Below are positions 47,935 to 60,470 of a DNA stretch of 64,000 nucleotides, in pieces. The notes beneath the pieces were generated by a model. The model saw only the letters and a program-made list of their open reading frames with translations, was not told where the DNA came from and searched no databases. The stretch comes from Peromyscus leucopus (lineage: Eukaryota; Chordata; Mammalia; Rodentia; Cricetidae): the NCBI RefSeq assembly GCF_004664715.2, contig NC_051067.1:66730982-66794981 (forward strand). Reading direction: 5' to 3'. Each line of letters opens with the position of its first letter. Within the stretch, counting starts at the first letter, position 1. A program made the translations under genes and the position numbers.

Positions 47935-48265
47935 GTACATATGTATGCTTATGTCAGGGATGTATACTATGTGCACATGCAGGTAAAGGTCTGAGTACAA
48001 TGGTAAGCACAGGTCCTTATGGGTTTCCTACCTTATGTTTGAGACAAGGTCTCTACTCCCATTGATCTAGAACTCTGCCAAGTAGGGCTAGGCCAGCTGC
48101 TCAGTGAGGTCCAGTGTTCTGCTAATCCTCACATCCCATCTTGTCATCACAGACTATAAGAGCATGCTATTGTGCTTGGCTTGGCTTGGCTTGGGTTCAG
48201 GGATTTAACTAGATTCTCATACTTGTGAGACAAGTGCTTTACCAACTGGCACATCTTACCAGCCC
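47935..48265 (-). repeat. Composite rodent SINE
   Basis: Reverse-oriented: 'gagacaaggtctctactccc', then 'ggttcagggatttaactaga', 'gacaagtgctttaccaactg' and a 'cttaccagccc' end. It matches the tRNA-headed composite also seen reversed at 60150 and forward at 41520. Confidence 0.55.
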
Positions 48266-48404
48266 TTTTAGGCATCTGCTAGATTTCTGGTATAGCATTG
48301 CAATTCTACTTCTTTGATTTACTGAAATTCACCATGAGTCCTGAAATCGTGATTGAATAGTTGAGAACTACTGTTTGAAGCTCTTTTGCAGTTGGATTAT
48401 CCTA

Positions 48405-48585
48405 GTACAATAGCTCTTAAATCTTAATCACCAGGGAGATCAATTAAGATACTGTTCTGGGCCTACTTTCGTAGTTTCTGATCCAGTAGGTCTAGGGTAG
48501 GGTCTAAGAATTTGCACTTCTGAAAAGTTCCTTGTGCTGCTACTGTTACTGAGGGCCACATTTTGAAAACCATTGCTCTGGGACC
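48405..48585. mobile_element. hAT-Charlie non-autonomous transposon (MER5A-like)
   Basis: 'tttctgatccagtaggtcta', 'gggtctaagaatttgcactt', 'ctgaaaagttcc' and 'gccacattttgaaaaccatt' match MER5A text and its terminal block. It is an old pan-mammalian element. Confidence 0.7.
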
Positions 48586-49190
48586 ACCCACCTGTAGATT
48601 GACCCACAGGAAACCCAATTTTGAAGTTCCACATCTCTTGTTAATAATGACTTTTAGAGAAGTAATTATCTCCACCTGCTCCTCAAACACCTGTTTGTAG
48701 GTGGCCTTCAGTGTGTCCCTACTCCATTTAGCAGACACAAAACATAAGCCTGGATCTTGCATCCAGCTCAAATTACCTGCTGTTTCTCTCATTCCTGCCT
48801 TTCCTTTCCCCTTTCGATGACCTTTCTGACTCCTATTCTTTACATTCTCCCAATCATTTTTTCTCTGATGAATGTCAAGGTGAGCCTTACATCTCTTTCT
48901 GGTCTACTGCACCTGGGAGACTCCCATGCCACTTTGTAATGTGTCTGTTCCAAGGCAGATTATCACATCACCTGCTCAAGCAGTTACCCAAATCGCTTCT
49001 CCTCTTACCATTTTTACTCAGAACACTAGCAAAATTTAACTCCCCAAATTCCGCAGATGTCTCAATAAGTCATCTTAAGCCTAGCTCTAGCTACTACTTT
49101 GCTTTTATTATTTGTTGATGCTACTGTTTCCAAGGATAGAGCTGGCCAAATAACAATTATTAATACAACCGATATCAACATGGGACTTAC

Positions 49191-49341
49191 CATGAATGAA
49201 CCACTGCATCTTAAATCCTTTGTCATGTGAAAGAAGCGAATCTGTATAGAACAGTACATGAAGCTTGGAGCCCGTGGTGGCCCCTGATGGGGGGAGATCT
49301 CTTCCACAGTATCGTCCTATCTTTTGTGGTCCATCATAGAG
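49191..49341 (-). CDS. Cubn: Cubilin exon: C-terminal half of CUB8
   Basis: First cubilin exon in transcription order in this window. The minus strand reads 50 codons plus one base, from [13 protein letters not shown] to GFKMQWFIH, the second half of a CUB domain with its fourth cysteine in YCG and the typical closing GF-x-M-x-W strand. The acceptor is a pyrimidine-rich tract ending cttcag (CT at 49342-49343 on the plus strand) and the donor is gtaagt just left of 49191. It starts in phase 0 and ends with a lone G that pairs with GC of exon 30546-30727 to make Gly, giving [11 protein letters not shown] across the junction. CUB5-8 of cubilin bind intrinsic factor-vitamin B12 in known structures, so this exon belongs to that ligand region. 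The exon for the first half of CUB8 was not found up to 64000. Confidence 0.93.
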
Positions 49342-49634
49342 CTGAAGTTAAAGAGAAATTTCACAAAGTAAAAACACTGCACATATTTTGTTGTTGTTGT
49401 TGTTTTTTGTTTCTTTGTTTCTTTTCAAGGAGAAGGACTAGCTTAGCTATATAAATGGGCATTGGTTCAAAAGTTAAAGGTAAATCTGCTCTCATGGGAT
49501 ATTATAAGATTTAAAAATTAATTACATAGACAGTGTTTGAGAGGATTGGATTACTAAACTCAATAAGTGTGAAAACTAAACCACTAATTTTGGTTTTATA
49601 TTAACCTATCAAGTCCAAATTAAAATTCAGAATA

Positions 49635-49825
49635 GGGAACTAGGCTGATCTTGAACTAGCTGTGTAGCCAGAAATGAACTTCTGATTCTCCTCAAAATAT
49701 CTCTTCGAGTCTGGGATGACAGGTGTGCAGGACTAAGCTAGATTTACACTGCACCAGGATCAAACCTAGGGCTTTGTGTATGCCAGGCAAGCCCTGTACC
49801 AAGTAAAGTACGCCCCCAGCACCAA
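49635..49825 (-). repeat. B4-type SINE
   Basis: 'ctgggatgacaggtgtgcag', 'atcaaacctagggctttgtg' and 'tgccaggcaagccctgtacc' in reverse orientation. Confidence 0.65.
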
Positions 49826-50109
49826 GTGAACACTTTTACCAGCAGCAAAACATGTCAATGATGTACTATGTTTTCATTGTGATTCTGCTGTTCACTGACA
49901 ATGGCTTCTGATTTTTGGCAGTCTAAATATCTGATACTTTAAAGGTTTCTGTTAAAATTTCCAATAAAGATTCCAAAAAAGTACACTTTTTGTTGTTGTG
50001 TAATATTATTAAATTTCTTAGCAGAAAGTCTGTGCCAAACTAAAATCATACTAGCACTTTATAGACATGTTTTTTTTTCATGCAAGTTCGTTAAATTTGA
50101 CTGCTATTA

Positions 50110-50329
50110 TATTTTTATTTTTTCTTTTCTAAATAATCTACTTTTTTTCCTTAAAAATAAATTTCTCATACAATATATTCTGATAGACATTTCCCCTCCT
50201 TCATCTCCTCCCTTATCCTCCTCACCTTCCCACCCATCCAACTCCAAGCTTTTTCTCTCTCTCTTTAGAAAATAGGCCAATCATAAACAAGTGAACCAGA
50301 TTAAAACAAACAGGGAAAAAGTACACGAG

Positions 50330-50378
<49 letters not shown>

Positions 50379-50380
50379 AT
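50110..50380. repeat. L1-related fragment with (CA)n
   Basis: 'acaatatattctgatagac', 'tccctcctcatctcc'-like pyrimidine text, 'aacaaacagg' and a terminal CA run at about 50334-50377 resemble a repeated rodent L1-associated segment. The assignment is tentative; the CA run is certain. Confidence 0.45.
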
Positions 50381-50884
50381 AAAAACATAAAATTGGAAAT
50401 GCTAATACTAAGAATGAAAAAGTGTGCTTTTGCAATTATTGTCATATGCTAGGTTGAATACTGTAAGACTGAAGCCTTTTGGGTTTTCCTCCTTGCATAT
50501 CTAATGGACATTTACATTTCTTCCCTTGGAATCTTTCTGCTCAGGTCATTGCCCATCATTCCATGGACATTTCTACAGCCTTTTTAATGTCTCATTTAAT
50601 AACCATATCATTATATGTAGAGAGATAGATAAACAGATATCCAATTTAAAATAAGAAAACCCATTTTTTTTTCTCTTTTCACTTAGGAAAAAGAATGTCA
50701 TCCTCAAAATGTGCCCTCCTCATGTGACAGGCCATTAGATTTCCCCTTCATCCCTGTGAAGTCCACATTCATCACTTTGTTTTAGTTACCCTTAGAACGA
50801 GCTGCATGTGATAACAAAATGGAACATATCTGAAAATATGCACATGGACTTCCCTGATTATTCTTGGTTGTTGTTTTGGTTTTT

Positions 50885-51040
50885 TTGCTTTTTGTTTTTT
50901 GTTTGTTTTGTTTTTAGAGTCTCTCTATGTAGCACTGGCTGTCCTGAAACTCACTCTGTAGACCAGGCTGGCCTTGAACTCAGAGGTCCACTTGCCTCTG
51001 CATCCTGAGTCCTGGGATCAGAGGCTGCCATGCCTGATTA
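50885..51040 (-). repeat. B1 SINE
   Basis: T-rich start, 'ggctgtcctgaaactcactc', 'agaccaggctggccttgaac' and 'cctgggatcagaggctgcc', all minus-strand B1. Confidence 0.88.
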
Positions 51041-51385
51041 TTCTTATTCTTCTTTCCAGGCTATTTTCCCCTGTGATGACTGGCGTGTCTCATGTGCTGG
51101 CAAGCACCCTGTCACTGAGCTGTATCCTCAACCTTCCCTGGTTGCTTTTTCAGTGGCTGTATGTTTGGTGCATCTGTGAGTACATGCATAACATGGACTC
51201 AATGACTGATGAAGTTACTTTTATTTACTAAAATGTGATATATGTGCTTTAAACACACTGACTCGGCTATAAAAACTTTATAACCAAATTTTACAAAGTA
51301 CTTCAGTGGAATCTTTCCTAATGTCAATGATTAGATGTGGATTTTTTTTTTTCACTTTTGAATGAATCAATTCCCTTTGGGGTTT

Positions 51386-51597
51386 TGCTTTATTTATTTA
51401 TTTATTTATTTATTTACTTACTTACTTACTTATTTATTTATTTATTTATTTATTTATTGAGACAGGGTCTTACTTTGTAGCCAAGGAAGGCTTGAAACTC
51501 ACTATGCAGCCTAGGATGGCTTAAATTTGAAGCAGTTCACCTGCCTCGGCTTCTTATGTGGTAGGTTTACAGGGGTGAGCCACCACACCTGGTGAAA
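51386..51597 (-). repeat. B1 SINE with (TTTA)n tail
   Basis: A TTTA/TTAC microsatellite at 51386-51459 is the tail, followed by 'gagacagggtcttactttgt' and 'gggtgagccaccacacctgg' of a minus-strand B1. Confidence 0.85.
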
Positions 51598-52254
51598 CCT
51601 TAGCTCTTCACTTGTCCTTCTATGCAGGCAGTCACATCCCCTGCCTTCCTAGTGATGGGCACAGCGTCCTCTTACCCCCATTGACTGTGAATTTCCTAGT
51701 GAACAGGCCACTCCTGGATTTCCTTTTCCTTCACTGTTAAAAGCAGAGCATTATGAGGGTCGAATCCAGTACATATCCAGTGAATGGACACTTGGGTTTC
51801 TTCCACAAATGCATCTATTTTAAGGACTTAATCTCTACTACTACTTCTGTATAGTTAGATAAGAATTTGTATCATACAATTGTAAATATCAGTCTAATAA
51901 TTTCCTATAGTAAAGGGTTAGAATCACTTTGTGGTCGTTCTGTAGAGTGGGGACCTGGGAGTTGTCTTGTCCAGGATCCTAATAAATCACGATTTCTGAA
52001 TGCTGGTCCACCTCATCAAATTCTCAACCAGTTGGTCGTCATGCTTATTAGATGTGGGGAAAGTTTGCAGAGATTTAAAATGGGAAGCAGAGTCCAATAT
52101 GCTATTCACAGTTTGGTACTAAATCCATGATTTTTAAGTAAATGAATAAGATAGTGCTCATTTCTCAGGTTTATTACTTTACCTTCCTTGTTTCTTTTTG
52201 GTAAATACTCTTACTTTAAAAACTTGTATTTTGTAATCAGGTTTCTAGCATACT

Positions 52255-52625
52255 ACATGCACTGGCTAGTTTTATGTAAACTTGAAACAGCCTAGAGTCA
52301 TTTGGGAAGAAAGACCCTCAATTAAGAAAACACCCTCACCAGATTGGCTTCTTGGTAAGCCTAGGGAATATTTTCATGATTAATGATGTGGGATGAGCCA
52401 GCCCATAGTGTGCGGTGCAACCCCTGGGTGCTATAAGAAAGCAAGCTGAGCAAGCCATGAAGATCAGTCCAGTAAGCAGCATTCCTTCATGGCCTCTGCT
52501 TCCAGTTCCTGCCTCCATTGATGGAATGTGATGTGGAACTGTAAGTTTGAAATGACTCTTTTCTCCCCAATTTTTTTTGGACATGGTATTTTACTTCAGT
52601 AATAGAAACTCCAAGAACACTACAT
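52255..52625 (+). repeat. Rodent interspersed repeat
   Basis: 'ggctagttttatgtaaactt', 'agcctagagtcatttggga', 'ctataagaaagcaagctgag' and 'agtaatagaaactcc'. Same family and orientation as 63480-63880. Confidence 0.7.
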
Positions 52626-52647
52626 AATAACAGAAGCCAGATGGAGG

Positions 52648-52673
52648 AGGAAGAGTGAAAGAAAGGAAAAGAC

Positions 52674-52748
<75 letters not shown>

Positions 52749-52860
52749 GAAGGAAGAAAGAAAGAAAGGAAGGAAGAAGGAAGGAAGGAAGGAAGGAAGG
52801 AAGGAAGGAAGGAAGAAATACAAACAGAAGAAGATCAAAAAAGAAGAAACAAGAGCCGGA
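52648..52860 (+). repeat. Long polypurine tract with (GAAA)n and (GGAA)n
   Basis: Nearly all purine on the plus strand. About 75 bp of AAAG units (52674-52747) pass through mixed units into AAGG units (to 52815), then more purine-rich sequence. Confidence 0.95.
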
Positions 52861-54546
52861 TTCCTTCACCTCAAGTCCTAGGCTCTGTCATCTTCTGCAA
52901 GCTGGAGGTGGGGGCAAGAGGAAGGCAGGCTGTACTCGGAGTGCTCCCAGGCTGCACTGAGAGTGCTCCTGAGTCCCTGTCTCATTGCAGAATATTTTTC
53001 TCAGTTTCAGAGTTTTCATCAATTTTTTTTTGGTGTGGTATCTACTTTGAAACTAAATATAAAAATAAATACACTGTCTCCAAATATTAACATAATAGGC
53101 AAGTCTTTCAGCTTAGAGTCTTCAAACCCAACGGATTCTAACTTTGGATTGTGGTTTAGTGACCAAAGCTGAAATTTGTCTTTATGATCATTGCACCCTC
53201 AACCTGGTGAATTTTAGTAAGCACCGGATAGCAGCAAGCTGAGTAACATACTGTGATTCCATACTGGGTCATTATATAGTATAATACATCATAGAGCATT
53301 GTTTTTCTCCACAGCTCAATGAAGTTAAGAGCTGTGACCTTTTACATGATGTGGAGGGTAATTTTTCTCTCTAATGGGATTCCTTCACTAAAGAAGAAGC
53401 CCTAAATGCCAGACGCCCGTGGTCTTAAAATAGCACATTGTGAGTGGGACTGGGCCAGTAGGTGGCTAAGGAGGATGGGTTTGTGGAAACACTGACGGAT
53501 GATAATTAAATGTCTTTATCCTCTGGGAAGAAGGAAAAGATACATTACAATAAATATCAGGTGGACATATTTGAAAACGCTTAAATAAAATGTCAGATAA
53601 ATTAACAAACTAATTAGTGCACAACGATACTTCTATAATAGAGAGGGGGGAAACCCACCCCATGCCCTCAGTTTTATGTCTTTTTAACATTTACCTTTAA
53701 TTAAAATCAATTTTTTTGTTTATATTCACACAGATGGCCAATGTCACCTCCACAATTTATTCCCGAGTAAACTCACCACACAAAAAGTAACAGTCATTTT
53801 TCAAAGTACACAAATACCAGTCACCATGGAAACCAGTTGGTGTCTTGCCACTCTTGATTCTGTTTTCAGTGCAAAATGTTAACCACAGGACATTCCAGTT
53901 GTGACTCATAGCCACAACCAGAAAACTTGCTGGTTTGGACCTGGTAAAACTATGATTTCTTCTGCTTTTAGCGAGCCCGAGATCTATGCCACAGAACCAC
54001 CAAGATGTTCTAAGTGAGCTCATTTAAAAAAAACTAAAAGCTACGGAGGAGATTTTTCTCACCTTGACTATGAGTCCTAGTTTGTGTGCCTGACAGCCTT
54101 TGAATACTTGAAATGATTCTCACTTTGTCACCTTGGCCATCAAACACTTCTCAAATGTGAGATTGTGTATCAAACTTCTGTGTTCAATCTTGTGAATTTT
54201 TCTCTTAGAACACAATTCATATATAATGTTTGTGGTTCAAGTCTCCCTCACCTCCACTCCAACACAAAAATCTTAGCCCTTCTCGGGACACACAGAGAAG
54301 AGGGAATCCCTTGGCCAGGCCGCACTTCTCAGCATGCTGGGCTATGGGGTTACTTTTACTCTGTGTGGCTGAAAATCTGTGCAAACATGGAGAGAATTAG
54401 TGCATTCAGACTCCAGCTACAATATGAAACGATCCATGGGCCCCTCTCGATATTAAGGGCCATAAAAGCCAACGATATAGAATTGAAGACATACAGAGCA
54501 TGTCAACATCTGAGGGAGATAGTCCAATTATTGTGATGTTAAGGCT

Positions 54547-54547
<1 letters not shown>

Positions 54548-54581
<34 letters not shown>

Positions 54582-54585
54582 TGAT

Positions 54586-54627
<42 letters not shown>
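54548..54627 (+). repeat. (TTTA)n and (TG)n microsatellites
   Basis: TTTA units at 54548-54584 and TG units at 54591-54627, just before two reversed SINEs. Confidence 0.95.
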
Positions 54628-54629
<2 letters not shown>

Positions 54630-54802
54630 ATGATATATGTGCATGAGGGCAGACATGTAAGTGGAACATCATGCATGTGGAGGTCAGAGAAAACTTTCAG
54701 AAACCCATTTTCTCTTCCCATCGTGTGGGTCCCGGGAATTGAACCCAGCTCACCAGGTAGTCACAGCTAGTGATTTTTACCTGCTGAGCCATCCCACTGG
54801 CC
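54630..54802 (-). repeat. B3-type SINE
   Basis: 'gtggaggtcagagaaaactt', 'gggaattgaacccagctcac' and 'tgctgagccatcccactggc' in reverse orientation; the TG and TTTA runs form its tail side. Confidence 0.8.
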
Positions 54803-54829
54803 TACTAAGATAGTTTGTTGTTTTTCAAT

Positions 54830-54995
54830 TTGTATTATTGTTTGTGTATACGTGTGAATGGTGTTTGTGTGGGGTCCTGTGTGTGGTGAGGAATTAATCC
54901 TCTCCTTCCACCATGGTATCTAGGGATCAAATTCAAGTTGCCACCCATGTAGAGGCAAGTACCTTCACTTGCGGAACCATCTCACTGGCCCTGAA
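54830..54995 (-). repeat. B3-type SINE
   Basis: 'agggatcaaattcaagttgc', 'gaggcaagtaccttcacttg' and 'cggaaccatctcactggccc', reversed and next to the previous element. Confidence 0.7.
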
Positions 54996-55017
54996 GATTA
55001 AAGAACCTTGCCTTTCA

Positions 55018-55180
55018 GACATGGTGGCACATGACTTTAATCCCAGCACTTGGAAGGCAGAGGTGGGTGGATCTCTATGAGTTTGAGGCCAGCTTTGTCT
55101 ACATAGTGAGTTCTAGGACAGCAAGGGCTATGTAAAGAGATGCTATCTTAAAAGAAACCAGCCAACCAACAAACAAAAAA
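55018..55180 (+). repeat. B1 SINE
   Basis: 'catggtggcacatgacttta', 'atcccagcacttggaaggca', 'gagtttgaggccagctttgt' and an A/C-rich tail. Confidence 0.88.
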
Positions 55181-58100
55181 GTCCCTTGGCTTTGTGGACA
55201 CTTTCAGAATGACTGGAAATCAGGTTCTAAGTGAGCAGAGCCTCGTGCAACATGCTCTGACCACAGCAGGCCCTATCTTCACTACCTCTAAGAACTCTCA
55301 AAAACATTTCTTCAAGACCCTTGGTTTTCCAGGGTCTCATCTCTGAGTTGCTTCTTGAGGCTGTTTTTTGACTTTGGGAATTGGTAACTATAATGGATGA
55401 AAGTGGTAAGTGAATGTCTGCCACACAGAGTAGATGACTAGATTGACATTTTCCTAAATCTTTTAGAATGGGAATGTGACAACCAAACAGTCCTTTCTAC
55501 TTCAGGTCAACACAGAATTTATTCTCTAGATTCTTTTTTCTTTCCTTTTTACTTTTTCTTTCCTTGTCTTGAAGCTCAAACCCAGCATCTTGCCAATGAG
55601 AGGCACACGCTGTACCACCAAGCCACAACCACAATCAAAAGTATTATTTTCTTGAAGTGTGTCTAGAAGTAAACCTCATTTTTCTCTATTGCAGAAGATT
55701 CATTTTAAGACAGAGAAAGCAAATTAAGCCTTTTTTCGTATGATACCATTAAAATTGGCATAAACTTGGGGAAATTTAGTCCCATCCTATTATATATAAA
55801 TCTTGTAACTTCCAAGGAAAATTGCTTCAGATCTGAACACATAACTGAAATAATTTACATGCTGAGAAAAAGAAATTTCAGATGCAGCAGATTCCCCTTT
55901 CTTTATATAAGGGGAGATTCTAGCCAGTGCCAGCAAATTCAACTCCTGAGAAGGAGTTCTTAGATGGGCTTTTGAAGTGATGTGTAATTGATGGAAGCAG
56001 TCAAATCTTTTCCTTGTCCGGACATCCACAGTCAACATGGTCAGAGTCAGGCATCGTCTTGCTATAGGAACTTTGCTTAGCACATAGTCGTGAGGAAATT
56101 GCTTAACTTCTTGAATCTAAACTTCCTTTATGAATGTATACGCTTGGTATCATACGATTCCTACAGCTTTGTGACAAGTGAGAAAACTATATGACAACAA
56201 GGCCTGACATGTAGAGTATGCTTGAAGTGTCCTTCAACTTTTGGTCAGACATAAAGGGAACAAAATTAGTTGTTTCTTTTTTTTTCAAAAGAAACCACCC
56301 AAAAGTAGCTTTGTGAAATGAAATATGAGTCTAGACAGCTGAGGCTGACTCATGGTTAGCCCTTAGGATCATCACTGGCTGAGACGACAGGGAAGAAATG
56401 AATCAAGCCGGAAATGGACAGCCCTTTCTTGCATTGTGTTACTATGGCAACCTCGGGTGGTGTGGCCACTGCAGCCATCCCTGCCATTCTGGGTGTAGAG
56501 CCAGCTGCAGATCACCCTGTGTGTGGTCAAGGAGGTGAAGGGTGTGTGCAAGGGTGGAAGAAGTGTGGTCCATCATAGCAGGGGATGGCCCAACAAGAAA
56601 GAGGACAGCAGAAGCTGCTGAGGCTAGCATGATGAGGTGAGAAGGGGCTGGGCATGCTGAAGCGAAAAATGCTTTTCCTTCTTTTAGTGTCCTTTCTCCT
56701 ATCTACCTGCAGTTCCTGCTGGCCCTGGAACACAAGAGGGCCAGAGCTGCTGAAGTCTTGAAACACTTGTTCACCCTCTTCCAGCCCCCTGACCCCCCCC
56801 AAAAAAAACCCTATAGAATGCTTGTGGCATTGACTCATTATTTTTCCAATGCTGATGATGAACCCAGGGTGTTGTGCTGGTTGGGAAAGTACTCCCCTCT
56901 GAGCTACATCCCATATCTGAAGCACAAGAGTAATCCTTATGGATGTTGTTAAGTTTTGCACACATTATCTTAGTAAACATGGGACCTTTGTACGTTGTCT
57001 TAAACTTACAGGATTTTGGTACGTTTCTGTACTTTTGCCAAAGGAAAACTACAGAGTGGGATACAAAGTTGCCATTATGAATAGAAAAAACCCAGGGTGG
57101 GTGGGGGATATATCACTGAACTGCAGAAGGTAAATTAGGCAAATGTTGAAAAAGGCTGATAGTGTAGGGTACACTCAAGGCTGCTCCACCGTGGCTCTTT
57201 GGAGGCCCAGTGCCTCTCCTCAGTAAACATGCAGCTACTCACTCACAGTGCACTGGCATCTGAGGCTCACACACATCTCCTCACTGCAGGAAAAGCCATG
57301 GTGCCATGTGCTGCAGGGTGGGGCAGGAAATGTGAACTACCCATCTAAAGTCAATGATTACTCATAATGCCAGGCTTTGCATGCGAGCTAGAGACCAGCA
57401 GAATACCACATTCCGAGTTATTTTGTATCACTTTGAATTAGAGGTTTATCTGAAATCCAGATGGCTTAGTGGCCGGTCTGTAGGCTGGCTGGTCTCCACC
57501 TACTCTTACTGCATTTATAGTTTCGAGTCTTGCTTTCTACGGATCACTTACATCAAAAGCCACAAAGGTTGATTTCGGTTCTTTTGTTGTGTTTTTTGTT
57601 TGCTTTGTTTTATTTACTTTTTTAATCAGTGTATAACCATGGATGCAGGCTAATGTTTAACTACAAAGATGTACATCTCACAATTGTTTAGAAAAGTGAA
57701 AATTTGAAGGACAAACGTCTCACAGCAGGCTGCACTGTGGTAATGGAATGAGCACACATAGGAAAATGTCATAATAAGGTATAATGCATGAGATAATCTA
57801 TGAATATTGAAATAAAATAAACATAAAAAGAGAACAGGAAATAAATACCACTAAATATTATTAGTAGTGGTGCAATTTGATTTTTTGTTTCTTCTAGACT
57901 TTTCTATGTTTTCTCAGTCTCCTGCAATGACTGTGCATTCTTTTTTGATTAGATAAATCTATTTTTAGTGCATGATTTGGGGGAACTATTGACATTATGA
58001 TAGAAGTGTGTCTTGGTAATGCTTTCCCTATGCTATAATTCCACACTCCTCTAGATTGTCAGACACCCATCTGGTCCACTAAAAATGTTCTGCTATTTCC

Positions 58101-58821
58101 ATATCTCTTTTCTGCACTCAGGATCAAACATCAACACTGCTGTCCTAAAATGTTGTTACGGAAACCAATCTGTTCTAGCATTATCTTCAAATCATTTTTG
58201 TCCTGAGTATTTCCTTTTTCATGGTAACTAAATTTTATTATTAATTATTGTAATTCTTCCTTACAAATTAGTAGTCCAGGGGCTAAAGATCTTCTATAAA
58301 TACTGGGTTTTATAGCAACTGATGGAGCAGTGAGTGCCTAGTTCCCTCCCCAGGGGGAAGGGAGAGGCTTTGAAAGTCACTAATACTCTCCTGTGAATAT
58401 ATAAACGGCTAATTCCATAAGCTGCAGCCTTCCTTCTGCCAATTGTCTTGCCATGGTGAAACACTAAACGTTCTAAAAATATATTAATGTGTCTTCCAAA
58501 AGTCTCTGCATCTGCTGCAAATGGACTCTGGGACAGAGAAGTCTAGTTGATAGAAAAACATGAAATCATAGAGCCTTGAACCCTAGAGACCTCAAGTGCT
58601 TGCACCTGTCTCTTCCCTCAAGTCACCATGGCAGAAAGAGTAAGCCTGTTAAATAAGAGCTGAAATTAAAATGTCATTACATGTTTTTAACATGAGAAAT
58701 GAAAACAGAGGGGAACTATGGAGAGGGTCCTGCGAGATAGGTTAAAATGGATATGAAAATGCAGTGATTATTCTTCATGCCAACTGAAAAAGCTAATGTA
58801 TGTATGCACACATGCATGTGT

Positions 58822-58866
58822 TGTATGTATGTATGTATGTATGTATGTATGTATGTATGTATGTAT
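58822..58866 (+). repeat. (ATGT)n microsatellite
   Basis: About eleven ATGT units. Confidence 0.96.
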
Positions 58867-59042
58867 GATAATACCCATAATGCTGCAATGGAAATCTTAC
58901 TGATTTTAAAAAGTAAACCAAAATCCACAACTGGGATTCACAATATCGAAAACTCAGCCTTGTGACCAGCACCTTCCTACCCATTCAGTAGTGAGTGTGC
59001 CTTCAGACATGCTCCTACCCGTGCCGTGTTCCTGCAGGCTTG

Positions 59043-59057
59043 GTAGCAGATGGCGCT
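59043..59057 (+). promoter_or_regulatory. Candidate CTCF-like motif
   Basis: gtagcagatggcgctg matches the core of the CTCF consensus (AG-R-K-GGC-R-S preceded by A-S-Y) but lacks the two leading C residues. Single-motif evidence only. Confidence 0.25.
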
Positions 59058-59079
59058 GTACTTTTCTGTCCTGGCTGGA

Positions 59080-59083
<4 letters not shown>

Positions 59084-59111
<28 letters not shown>
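59084..59111 (+). repeat. Poly(A) run
   Basis: About 28 A residues. No clear SINE head precedes it. Confidence 0.9.
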
Positions 59112-59115
<4 letters not shown>

Positions 59116-59399
59116 GGGACATACCAGGAGGGAACTGTTGTGGGAAATGATTTCAAGCTGTGATCACGTAAAAAGATTTTTAAGTGGCTTAAAGGTAGTT
59201 CAGGAAATTGATAGGTTTGGTTCTTATTCATTTGTATCCCTTGCTTCAAATCTGCGAGGATCTGGAGAGCAGAAACCATTGCACTTTTGAACCCAAGGGC
59301 AGGCTGTCTTTTGAGGGCTGGTGCCTCTGCATCAAGTATAGCAAATTAATCACTTGAAAATTCATCTGGAGGATGGTCAGAAAAGAGCAGCTCTTTTCC

Positions 59400-59515
59400 C
59401 CTCTCCCTAAACACAGGGTTTTTATGTAGCAGTCTGGCCAAAAGGGATCTTCGTGCCTTAGCCTCTGGAGTGCTTGGATTATAGGTGTATGCCACCAGAA
59501 ATCATTCCCTACCCG
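59400..59515 (-). repeat. B1-like SINE fragment
   Basis: 'gccttagcctctggagtgct', 'tggattataggtgtatgcca': the right end of a minus-strand B1/PB1. Confidence 0.65.
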
Positions 59516-60149
59516 AAAAGAATTTGTATCACATTAAAATAAAGATCTCTTAAATTGTTAAAATAAAAAAAAAAAGTCACATTTTACCCAGACAGCTTAG
59601 GAATCAACATGCTGTGTGCGAGGCATCTGGGACTGCTTTATGACATACGAGAGTTCAGCTTCATTGCTGTGCTTCTCAAAGTTCTGCTTGCAGATTAACC
59701 CAAAGAGTGCTGGAGGCTCACAGCTGGTGTCAAGAAAACCCCCGAATGACTGGCATATAGCTTCTAGTTACACTTGCTTGTGAGTGGCAGGTGGCCTAGT
59801 GCTTCTCTGAGCTATCAGCAGACTGCTAACGTCCAAGAAGCAGACTTCCTCTCAAGGACAGTTCTAGGAAGTGTGACTCATCTGCTCAGGAAGTGTGCAA
59901 GGAGGAGCCCTCCAAATCAAAGAGAGTCAGAGCCATTGCTGCTCACACAGAATCCCCTTGGCTTCTGCTTTGCTCTAACCAGGAAGTGAGATTTTAATTA
60001 CCAGGCTGCTCAGATTTAGACAGAGGAGGCCTGTGGCCTTTGTAAGAAGGCTGAGAGGCAGAGGGAGGGAGCCCTGGTCTCCACACATGGGGACAGTGTG
60101 AGTCCAACTCCATTAATTATAGTTAGGAAAACTGTCTTGCAGACTACAG

Positions 60150-60470
60150 CCCGTGGGGTGGGTGGGTATGTAAGTAGTTACGTGTGGAGGGTGTTTTCAA
60201 GAGCATGTGGGTCTCAGTCCACATGTGTGCTGGTGTGTGGAGGCCAGAGATCAACACTGGTGCTTCAATTGCTCTTATATTTTGATACAAAGTTTCTCCC
60301 CAGTTTAACTAGTTTGGCTGGCCAGATCCAAGGACCCTCCTGTTTCCACACCTATATCCCCTAGGGCTGGAATTATAGAGATGTGAGGTGTGATGTCACA
60401 CTCAGCTTTCTGTAGAGAAATCTGAACTCACCTTTGTGTGACAAGCACTTTAGTAACTGAAACAATTCCT
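60150..60470 (-). repeat. Composite rodent SINE
   Basis: 'gtgtggaggccagagatcaa', 'ctggccagatccaaggaccc', 'gggctggaattatagagatg' and 'acaagcactttagtaactga' follow the reversed composite layout also at 47935. Confidence 0.55.

Larger units (their letters stand above)
30728..49190 (-). other. 18.5 kb Cubn intron between CUB8 and CUB9
   Basis: The longest complete intron here. It holds the inverted repeat (31686-33321), several B1, B3, ID and MIR elements, an MLT1-type LTR (36190-36806), a B1 with a GAA tract (41597-41859), hAT-Charlie fragments and L2 pieces. No cubilin-like exon was found, and the exons on both sides join in frame, so none is missing. Stretches 34510-36190, 37100-39190 and 43430-45425 show no clear repeat. 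Confidence 0.75.

Noticed and set aside
52591..52960. Open frames rich in Phe-Leu-Ser or Lys-Glu-Arg
   Set aside because: They are translations of the (GAAA)n/(GGAA)n polypurine tract.
53735..53760. Minus-strand TGT-GGA-GGT (CGG-like), a possible start of the missing CUB8 exon
   Set aside because: No AG acceptor directly before it, the frame stops after a few codons, and the following residues do not resemble a CUB domain.
54165..54536. 123-codon open frame on the plus strand
   Set aside because: No domain or retrocopy features; ends just before a TTTA repeat.
56527..56961. 144-codon open frame on the minus strand
   Set aside because: It runs through a degraded ID-like fragment and shows no protein family features.
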